A stretch of 64,000 nucleotides of DNA. It comes from Colwellia sp. MB3u-41. Its GTDB lineage: Bacteria; Pseudomonadota; Gammaproteobacteria; Enterobacterales; Alteromonadaceae. Shown piece by piece: positions 18,554 to 26,900 of this stretch; position 1 is the first letter of the stretch; each line of letters begins with the position of its first letter. Below the pieces are notes generated by a model that was given only the letters and a program-made list of their open reading frames with translations, searched no databases and was not told where the DNA came from. Made by a program: the position numbers and the translations under genes. Location: NCBI RefSeq assembly GCF_014076845.1, contig NZ_JACGUT010000077.1, positions 124,001-188,000 on the forward strand, in the 5' to 3' direction.

Positions 18554-20704
18554 ATGAACCTAATAAAATCTCCTTTAGCCATTGCCTTAGCACTTTCCCT
18601 AAACTTACCTGTTGCTTATGCAACTGATGACACAGACGTACTCGAAAAAATCATGGTAAAGGGTGATTATCGCGAAATCAATGTTCAAAATACGCCTTCG
18701 TCTTTATCTATTTTGACTCAAGAGGACATCGCACTTCGTAATGCCCAAAATTTAGAAGAACTTGTTGGCGGAATTGCTAATGTCAATTATTCAAGTGGCT
18801 CTCAACGCGCCCGCTACTATCAAATTAGGGGTATTGGCGAGCGTAGCCAATTTCAAGAACCTATTAATGCTTCGGTCGGTTTAGTTGTTGACGATATTGA
18901 TTTCTCAGGCATAGGCAGTATTGCTTCTACGTTTGATATTGCGCAAGTAGAATTGTTTCGTGGCCCACAAGGCACCCGGTTTGGCGCCACAGCGTTAGCT
19001 GGTTTGGTTTATATGTCGACTAATGCGCCAAGCGATGAGTTTGAATCAGCCATACGCTTTAGTGCAGGTAACTATAATAGTGTTGGCGCAGGGCTTGTAC
19101 TTTCTGGTCCTGCCAGTGAAAAAGTAAATTACCGCTTTTCAGCGGAGCAATATAAAAGTGACGGCTTTATTGAAAATACTTATCTAGGAAAAGACGATAC
19201 CAATAATCGTGATGAAACATCTTTACGTGGCAAGTTAGCGATTACAGCAAGTGAACATTTAACGATTGATTTAGCTGTGCTGTACTTTGACTTTGACAAT
19301 GGTTACGACGCGTTTTCACTCGACAACAACAGAACATCTTTTTCAAACCAGCCTGGTTTTGATCAGCAAGAAACTATAGCAATGAGTGCAAAATTTACCT
19401 ATTCAGGCATTAAAGGGTTTAATGTGGTGTCTACTCTTAGTCATGCAAATTCGGACTTAGCCTATGGTTATGATGAAGATTGGGCTTATGGTGAATATGA
19501 ATGGATCGCTGATGATTGGGACAACGGTATTTATAATCCTGATCCTTGTATTACACCAACGGGTTGTTTAGCTGAAGTGGATGGTTATTCTTCAACAGAT
19601 CATTACCTACGTGACAAAAAGAACAGTACCGCTGAACTTCGCTTTGTTTCTCAACCTGATGCTAATATTTTTGCGAATACAACTTCGTGGGTTGCCGGTA
19701 TTTACGTCAAAAAAGAAGAAGAAGACCTGCAGCGCCAATACACTTATTTAGCCAGTGACTTTTCATCAAGCTATACCGCTGACACTTTTGCTGTTTTTAC
19801 ACAATTTGACACGCAGTTAAATGAAAAATTTAGACTAACTACCGGTTTACGCATTGAACGTCGTAGCAGTGACTATAATAATTCCGACGCGATTGATAAC
19901 TCGCCTGACGATAATATGGTCGGTGGTAAAGTTGTACTCTCTTACCAAGTTGATGAAAGTTCTATGATGTATGCTTCAGCTAACCGTGGTTACAAAGCTG
20001 GTAGCGTTAATTCAAGCGGTACATTATCTGAAGACCTACGTAGCTTTGAGCCTGAATATTTGTGGAATTATGAGCTAGGCTATAAGGCAAACTTTTTTGA
20101 TGATAGTGCTTATGTACGTGCCGCTGTTTTTTATATGGACAGAGACGATATTCAAATAAGCAGTTACCACCTTAAAGAACGCCAAGATGGTAGTTCAGAG
20201 TTTATTAGTTACTGGGACAATGCCGCGCAAGGTTATAACCAAGGTATTGAAATTGAAGCCGCCTGGAATGTTACAGACAACCTAGAGATATATGGTGGCT
20301 TAGGTTTACTTGATACTGAATTTAGTGGCTATGTTTATAAAAATGGTGATAGAGAAACAGGTCGCGATCAAGCACATGCGCCAAACCATCAATTTAACTT
20401 TGGATTGAACTACTTTATTAATGACCAATGGCAATTCAACTTAGCTGTCGATGGTAAAGACGAGTTTTATTTTTCTGACAGTCATGATGAAAAATCTAAT
20501 TCGGTGGCATTGTTACAGGGATCAATTCGTTATTTAGCACAAAATTGGCAAGTGAAATTATGGGCGCGTAATATGCTTGATAAAGAATACCAAACGCGTG
20601 GTTTTTACTTTGGTAATGACCCACGCGATGGTTATGCCAATAAAGCTTATTATCAGTTTGGTGAACCCGCGGTATTTGGTTTAACGTTTGATTATAACTT
20701 TTAG
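18554..20704 (+). CDS. TonB-dependent outer membrane receptor, thiamine-regulated
   Basis: A 716-aa receptor. The signal peptide is residues 1-23 (MNLIKSPLAIALALSLNLPVAYA), a TonB-box-like segment follows (VLEKIMVKGD), then the plug domain to about 165 (NTPSSLSILTQEDI, YYQIRGIGERSQF, VELFRGPQGTRFGATALAGLVY) and a 22-strand-type barrel ending in the aromatic FGLTFDYNF. The start at 18554 is chosen over longer in-frame non-ATG options because it gives a clean signal peptide after AAAGAG. TonB receptors in TPP-regulated operons import thiamine or its phosphates or precursors. The riboswitch upstream and the YkoF, PnuC and kinase genes downstream support that, though the exact ligand is inferred. 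Confidence 0.9.
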   Translation: MNLIKSPLAIALALSLNLPVAYATDDTDVLEKIMVKGDYREINVQNTPSSLSILTQEDIALRNAQNLEELVGGIANVNYSSGSQRARYYQIRGIGERSQFQEPINASVGLVVDDIDFSGIGSIASTFDIAQVELFRGPQGTRFGATALAGLVYMSTNAPSDEFESAIRFSAGNYNSVGAGLVLSGPASEKVNYRFSAEQYKSDGFIENTYLGKDDTNNRDETSLRGKLAITASEHLTIDLAVLYFDFDNGYDAFSLDNNRTSFSNQPGFDQQETIAMSAKFTYSGIKGFNVVSTLSHANSDLAYGYDEDWAYGEYEWIADDWDNGIYNPDPCITPTGCLAEVDGYSSTDHYLRDKKNSTAELRFVSQPDANIFANTTSWVAGIYVKKEEEDLQRQYTYLASDFSSSYTADTFAVFTQFDTQLNEKFRLTTGLRIERRSSDYNNSDAIDNSPDDNMVGGKVVLSYQVDESSMMYASANRGYKAGSVNSSGTLSEDLRSFEPEYLWNYELGYKANFFDDSAYVRAAVFYMDRDDIQISSYHLKERQDGSSEFISYWDNAAQGYNQGIEIEAAWNVTDNLEIYGGLGLLDTEFSGYVYKNGDRETGRDQAHAPNHQFNFGLNYFINDQWQFNLAVDGKDEFYFSDSHDEKSNSVALLQGSIRYLAQNWQVKLWARNMLDKEYQTRGFYFGNDPRDGYANKAYYQFGEPAVFGLTFDYNF

Positions 20705-20729
20705 AGCTAAGCGCTCCTCAGCTAATACG

Positions 20730-20938
20730 CGGTCATCCTAAATTGATATGCCACCATGTTGAAGTAACATGCCGTCATGCTGAATTTATTTCAGTATCTG
20801 TATTCGAGACTTAAAGTCATGAGATCCTGAAACAAGTTCAGGATGACGGGTTTTTTGCTTAGGATGATGAGGTTCTCATTTAGAGTGACGGGATTATCGT
20901 TCAGGGTGACGTTTTTTGTTTAGGATCACGCAGTTTTT
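20730..20938. repeat. Cluster of palindromic GTCATCCTGAA-type dispersed repeats
   Basis: The clearest copy is at 20821-20850: ATCCTGAA and TTCAGGAT (20824-20831, 20837-20844) flank a 5-nt loop and GACGGG follows. Degenerate relatives lie at about 20732 (GTCATCCTAA), 20773-20799 (GTCATGCTGAA with TTCAGTAT), 20858-20890, 20898-20912 (TTCAGGGTGACG) and 20920-20930. This GTCATCCTGAAC-TTGTTTCAGGATC form is a well-known dispersed palindromic repeat in proteobacterial genomes. The cluster separates the receptor from the rest of its operon and could affect mRNA ends there. Confidence 0.75.
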
Positions 20939-20976
20939 GTTCACTGTAAAAAAGTGGCATACCATTAGGAAATAAT

Positions 20977-21243
20977 ATGAAAATATCGATAGAAATTAGT
21001 TTGTATCCACTAGCAGAAGAACAGTTTAAAACTGAGATTTGGGCATTTATAAAGCGTCTACGTAATGTCGATGGTTTGAATGTGGTCACTAATGGTATGA
21101 GCACACAAGTTTTTGGTGATTACGATTTAGCGACTCGCCATGTTATGGCAGAAATTAAACATGTTCATCAAACTTTAAATGCAGCGGTGTTCGTTTGTAA
21201 ATTTATTGGTGGTGATCGTTCAGAAGTAGAAGCTGAAAGCTAA
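20977..21243 (+). CDS. YkoF-like thiamine/HMP-binding domain protein
   Basis: An 88-aa single-domain relative of YkoF, whose ferredoxin-like fold binds thiamine or hydroxymethylpyrimidine. It reads MKISIEISLYPL and continues with an EIWAFIKRLRN helix, a LNVVTNGMSTQVFGDYD strand-turn and a C-terminal AAVFVCKFIGGDR strand. Bacillus YkoF carries two such domains, whereas short forms like this one are common in TPP-regulated loci. AGGA lies 8 nt before the ATG. Its stop overlaps the next start (TAATG). Probably a cytosolic thiamine or HMP binder; precise role unknown. Confidence 0.8.
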   Translation: MKISIEISLYPLAEEQFKTEIWAFIKRLRNVDGLNVVTNGMSTQVFGDYDLATRHVMAEIKHVHQTLNAAVFVCKFIGGDRSEVEAES

Positions 21244-21914
21244 TGATTGATTCGCTACAAAGCACTCTTAATTATTTTTATGGTTTACCCTTGTGGGAAC
21301 TCTTAGCGGTTATTTCTGCTTTGTTTTATGTCGTACTTGCCGCAAAAGAAAATAGTTGGTGCTGGCCTGCAGCGCTAGTCAGTACGGTAATTTATACCGT
21401 TATTTTTTATGATGTCTATTTATGGATGGATGCGGTACTTCAGGTTTATTATCTCGTAATGGCTATTTTTGGATGGTATTGCTGGCGTAAAATTTCGCCG
21501 TCTGCCAATCCTGGCGTTAACCGCAATGCACATTCATCGACGCTTGAGATTCAAAGCTGGCCATTAATTTTTCACACTAAAATTATATTATTACTAACAG
21601 CTTGTGCTTTGGCTATTGGTTGGTTAATGGACAACTACACACCAACAGATTTTCCTTATCTAGATTCTGCTACTACAGTTTTTGCTGTGTTCGCCACGTA
21701 TTTAGTCACTAAGAAAGTATTAGAAAATTGGCTCTACTGGATAGTGATTGATCTTGTCTCTATTTATCTTTACATCGAAAAAGACTTACAACCAACGGTT
21801 GTGTTATTTTGTTTATATGTGGTCATTGCGATTGTGGGTTATGTGATGTGGTTGGGTAAATACCAAAAAAATAATCATCAATCAAATGGTAATATTGCGT
21901 CTGCGACAGAATAG
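21243..21914 (+). CDS. pnuC: PnuC/PnuT-family vitamin transporter
   Basis: A 223-aa inner-membrane protein of the PnuC family (SWEET-like fold, facilitated diffusion). Seven hydrophobic segments are visible. Family landmarks are ENSWCWPAALVSTVIY, AIFGWYCW and ENWLYWIVIDLVSIYLY. PnuC proper carries nicotinamide riboside; family members in TPP-riboswitch operons (PnuT) carry thiamine, and metabolic trapping by a kinase drives uptake. The following gene is such a kinase, and the YkoF-like gene overlaps its start. Thiamine specificity is inferred from context, not from residues. Confidence 0.88.
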   Translation: MIDSLQSTLNYFYGLPLWELLAVISALFYVVLAAKENSWCWPAALVSTVIYTVIFYDVYLWMDAVLQVYYLVMAIFGWYCWRKISPSANPGVNRNAHSSTLEIQSWPLIFHTKIILLLTACALAIGWLMDNYTPTDFPYLDSATTVFAVFATYLVTKKVLENWLYWIVIDLVSIYLYIEKDLQPTVVLFCLYVVIAIVGYVMWLGKYQKNNHQSNGNIASATE

Positions 21915-21930
21915 TTAGGTGACAACGTTA

Positions 21931-22875
21931 ATGAATCAAAGCATTGACAATATTTCTCAAGAAATTAAAGCTTTACCTTGTTTTGCCAAGGGCCAGTATA
22001 AAATTACGCCGTTGGCTGGCGGTGAAAGTCATGAGTGCTTTAGCGTTATTTCTACTGTAAATTCTATTGAAACAGATTATTTTGTTAAATCGCTCGCTGA
22101 CCATAAAGAAACCGCCATGGCTGAAATTGCGAGTAACTTGCTGGCAGCCGAAGCTGGTTTGGCACCGGCAATAATTTATCATTCACCCTTATGGTTGGTA
22201 TGTCAGTTTATCGTGGGCGATTCACTCGCTCATTACTTTGCTGAAAACGTTACCCGTTTACCCATCAACAAAATTATCATTGCGATGAACTTGATGGCCA
22301 AAACACATCAATTAAAATTGCCCCTAAATCATCCAATATTAGCGATTGAACCACTAATGTTAAGACAAACCATCAACAAAGCAATCACGCCATCTCAGCG
22401 GACTGTTTTGAATAAAATTATCGTCAAGATAACGCCATCTCAATCAAAAAATAATCGCTTGGTGCTATGTCATGGTGATGTAAATGATGAAAACATTCGC
22501 TTAAGCGACTCGTTTAACCCTGAAAGTCCGCTGGATCATACATGGCTAGTCGATTTTGAATGTAGTTGTTTAGCTGAAGCTGAATACGATATTGCGATGT
22601 TTATTGCGATTAATGGGTTAATGCTGACTGATGTTGATATTGCTATTCAAAGCTATCAGCAATGCGCTGATGTTGTTATCGATAAAGAAAAAGTAGTTGC
22701 CTATCTCGCTTGTTGTTATTTGATCAATGGTTTGTGGTATATAGAGGCAATGATTAACAGTAATCATTGCCAAATTTTCATCGTAAAGGCTCGCCAACAA
22801 TTTGTACTTTTTGACCAATTAGCATTAACTCAAGAGAAGGTTGTACCTTTACTTAATCAGCTTTTAGCTAACTAG
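21931..22875 (+). CDS. APH-fold small-molecule kinase (probable thiamine kinase)
   Basis: A 314-aa member of the aminoglycoside/choline kinase fold. The nucleotide-loop region is ITPLAGGESHECF, the catalytic loop is LVLCHGDVNDENIRL (HGD-x-N-x2-N) and the Mg-binding DFE is in TWLVDFECSCLAEAEYD. The ATG at 21931 has AGGTGA 8 nt upstream and is preferred to an in-frame GTG at 21919. As the last gene of a TPP-riboswitch operon after a PnuT-like channel, it most likely phosphorylates imported thiamine to trap it (ThiK-like). Choline or another amino alcohol cannot be excluded from sequence alone. Confidence 0.8.
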   Translation: MNQSIDNISQEIKALPCFAKGQYKITPLAGGESHECFSVISTVNSIETDYFVKSLADHKETAMAEIASNLLAAEAGLAPAIIYHSPLWLVCQFIVGDSLAHYFAENVTRLPINKIIIAMNLMAKTHQLKLPLNHPILAIEPLMLRQTINKAITPSQRTVLNKIIVKITPSQSKNNRLVLCHGDVNDENIRLSDSFNPESPLDHTWLVDFECSCLAEAEYDIAMFIAINGLMLTDVDIAIQSYQQCADVVIDKEKVVAYLACCYLINGLWYIEAMINSNHCQIFIVKARQQFVLFDQLALTQEKVVPLLNQLLAN

Positions 22876-23787
22876 CGTAGCAAAGGCTTTTTCTTGATGA
22901 AGGTTAACTATGTTCTTTTCAACTAAAGCTGTATCTTCAGGAAAGGTTAAGCCAAACCAGTTATCTGTCGAGGTTAGCAGCTTAACTTTTTTGTTCTCTT
23001 GCGCTATTTGTTGCATAACAACGGCTGTTAAGTAGCATTCAAAACGATTAACATTTGCAGTCGTACTCTCTTTGTTGTTGTCAGTGACAGCTTTACTAAT
23101 ATAAACCTCTATCGCTGAAAATATATCTGTGGTAAAACGCCAACAATTCATTGATGTTAGACTGTTTGGCTGAAGTTCACTTCTTGTACTTAAATGATTA
23201 AATTGGCCGGTAATTTTTTGTTCATCATCACTCACAACACGCTTAATGTCATGACATTCATCAATACTTAATAGTAAATTATGAGAGTCAAACTGGCAAA
23301 ATCCACGATTAACACCACCAAATTCAGAAAGGGTTTTGTCTAATTGAAAAGCCACCATTAAATAAGGCTCAGGAAAATCAGTGCTTTTTGTTAGGAGTAA
23401 TTTAAAAGCCTTTTTTCCATAGTAATCATCAGCATTGATTACTGCAAAATTACTGTTAATACTCTTACGACAACACCAAATTGCATGCGCAGTCCCGAGG
23501 GGGTTTTCTCTATTTTCAGGAAGAGAAATTCCTGCAGGTAAATCACTTAAGTTTTACTCAATAAATTCTATTTCTATTTTACCAACAAGCCGGGGCAATA
23601 CCTGTTGAGAAAATAAAGCACGTAAATCTGCCCGAATAATAAAAATAACTTTTGTAAATCCTGCGTCTACCGCATGACAAATATTGCACTCCATTAAAGT
23701 CAAATTGGCGGCACTAAACCCGGCTAACTGTTTGTTGCCACCAAAGCGCGAGCCTAAGCCTGCAGCTAAAATAACCAATGTTGTCAT
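22864..23787 (-). pseudogene. Nucleotidyltransferase interrupted by one in-frame stop
   Basis: The frame from ATG 23787 encodes MTTLVILAAGLGSRFGGNKQ, the nucleotide-binding signature of the NTP_transferase/MobA-like fold. It meets TAA at 23554-23556 (after GKIEIEFIE). The same frame then stays open to 22864: NLSDLPAGISLPENRENPLG, then AVINADDYYGKKAF with the metal-binding Asp pair, then a C-terminal domain, about 307 aa in all. Only one codon is faulty, consistent with CAA becoming TAA, so this may be a recent nonsense mutation or a sequencing error. It overlaps the 3' end of the kinase gene by 12 bp, tail to tail. Intact homologues adjust sugar- or alcohol-nucleotides; the substrate is unknown. 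Confidence 0.85.
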
Positions 23788-23987
23788 TAACTAATACCCA
23801 TTTAACTTAACTGACGACTATGGGCTAACTTACTATTAAAAATACTTAATGGCTAATCCCTTGAGGCTAACGGTGGGTAAGTGTTGTCTGTTTTGACTTA
23901 TGATCTTATTTGACGAAAATAAAATGTTAAACTAATGTTAATAAAAAGTATCATTTGTTTTTAATCACGTATAAAGGGACTTTTAAA

Positions 23988-26900
23988 ATGTGTAAAATAT
24001 TTAAATTGATCATCATTGCAAGTTCACTGCTCGCGAGTGTTGAAGCTCTATCTGCAGAAGTAATAAAAAAAGTAGATATAAACACACAAAAAAAAGAAGT
24101 CATAACTAAATCATCAGGTACCACTTTAGACAATCAACATGTCAATCTTATTCCTGATACAGGCGAAGGTGATTCATCACCTTCGTCAAATGAATTTATC
24201 CAGTTTGGTTTAAATGCAAAAGATTCCATTACTCCAGAAACAACAGGTTTATTGGGGGAGCAGATAGACTTAAATACTGGTGCGCTTAGTTTCACTTATA
24301 CAGACGTATCTCTTCCTGGTAATAACAACATTCCTGTTTCAATTTCCCGTCAATTTAAAGATAGCGCTTTTAGTTTTTGGGCAAAAGGTGGTTTTGGTGA
24401 TTGGGCATTAGATATTCCACACATTCGTACTAAGGTCATTATTGGCCATAAAATGCTAGGAACTTGGGGTCGAGGACAAGAATGTAGTGGTGAACCAGAG
24501 GTAACGCAAATGGTTGCGAGTGGTGGCGTTTTTCTTGGCTCTGAATATTTTGATGGTGAGCATTTACATGTTCCAGGCATGGTTTCTGAGCAGTTACTGT
24601 ATGTAGGTGGAACTCATCCGAAAAAAACAAAATCTAATTGGCGAGTTACTTGTGCACCTAATACGCTTGGTGTGGGAGAGATGTATATTGTGCAGTCACC
24701 AAATGGGTTAACTTATACGTTTAACGTAAAAGTGATAGAGACTGATCGCATTTTAACAAATGGCTCAGGAAGTATCGGTGTTAAAAATATATATCTGTAT
24801 GTTAGCAAAATTCAAGATAGGTTTAATAATACGGTTAATTATCATTATGGTAATGTTCAAGCTGGGCCTAATACTTATAAAGTACTTAATCAAATATCAT
24901 CGAGTGACGGCCGTCTTATTACTTTACGTTATGATTTAGCCTCGCCTAATAATCGACTAATTACCAGTGTTAATGCTAATGGGCGTCAGTGGTTTTATAG
25001 CTATCAAGGTGGAGATGTAAAAACGTTGGCCTCAGTAAGAAGGCCTGATAATAGTGAATGGCGTTTCAATTTTTCTGCATTTAATCATTACAAAAGGCTA
25101 GAAACCCGATGTAGCATTCCATCTCGATACCCTCAAACTGTTTCGATCACTCATCCTAATGGTGTTAAGGGCACGTTCACTGTTGAGGCAAGATTACGGG
25201 GCAAGACGAAGGTTCATAAACTGTATAACGCATATAAAAATATTTATTATACAAAAAAGTGCCATCAATCAATGGCATTGACTACCAAAACAATTTCAGG
25301 ACCGGGTTTACCCATATCAAATTGGTCTTATAGTTACTCTGAAAACTTAGGTTATTATGCAAATGAGGCTTCTTCAGGCTCAAACTTCAGAATTTCTTCT
25401 CCTTATCCTGCTGATTATATTAACAATATAGATTATAAGAGAACGACAGTATTAGCACCGGATGGTTCGAAAACTATGTACTACCACAATAGAGATTACA
25501 CGAGTGTGCTTGATGGTAAGCTTGTGGTCACTGAATATTATGATACCAACGCAACGAACTTATTAAAACGAGTGGTTAATACGTATCAGCAAGGACCCTT
25601 TGTAGGTGATAGTTTAGTTGAGAATGTTAATGTTGCGCCTATCACTTATAGAGCACTGATGACGAAAAAAACAATTGAGCTACATCAAGGCAGTGTAAAC
25701 AAAAGATATTATAAAGTTTTTTCTGAGCACAATGATTATGGCGTTGCTAGAAAGACCTATGAATACAATAATTTTAATAACAATAAGCGCTATACAAAAC
25801 AAGGCTATTACCATGACACAACGAACTACTTATTAAACTTACCCACCACAACCTACGTGAGTAGTGATAATAATTATGTAGGGAATGAATTGGTTTCACA
25901 GCAAACCTATCACTCGGCAAGTGGGGGATATAAATCAAAGCCATATCATAGCTATCGCTTGGGTCGCTGGGTTAAACGTAATGAAAGTTATCACACCAGT
26001 GGTACAAACGCGGGCCTACCTAAACTCACCCGTTTAAATGCAAGTAATCGTTGGTCTGAAGCGAGCGATTATTATCGTGGTATCCCTCGTACAATCAGAA
26101 CACCTCAAAGCACTTCAACCACAAGCCAATACGGCTATAGAACCGTTGATAGCAATGGCTGGATAAAGCAAACAACAGACTTTAATGGTAATGTCATCAA
26201 CTATGGTCATGATAACTTAGGGCGTAAAACGCTTATAAACCCTGCAAGTGCTCAATGGAACAATACAACTATTTCTTATAATAGTGCTCATGGAAGTGAA
26301 GAATCTTCATTTGTGCATAATGGTATGCTGATAAAAACGACTACTAAGGGCAACTTTGAAAGTAAAGTCTATTATAATGGTCTGCTTCGCCCAGTACTGA
26401 CAAAAGTACGTGATAAACGTGATTCATCAACCATTGTTTACACAAGAAATACTTACAACGCCTATGGGAAAAAAACATTCCAATCTCAACCCAAAAGATC
26501 TATAACAACAACATATGGCACTAATATAACCTACGATGGTTTAGGGAGAATAACCAAGTCAGTAAATAATGCACTTGGTGGTAACGGTGTTCGTTATAGC
26601 TATGCACCCAATAGTAAAGTGTCGGTGACAGATAATCGTAATTTGCTCACCACCACAACTTATAAAGCCTACGGTAGCCCAAGTCAGCAAGAGCCCATTA
26701 GTATTGTGACCCCCAATAATCTTGCGAACACTATTATGACTTACAGTTTATATGGGAACCTTAAAAGTATCACCCAAGGAGGAATTTCCGAGCATAGAGT
26801 TTACGACTATTATCACAACTTATGTAAAACAGTTAGACCTGACATAGGTAATACGGCTGTTAGTATTGATGCAGTCGGTAACACTGTGTGGTCAGCTCAA

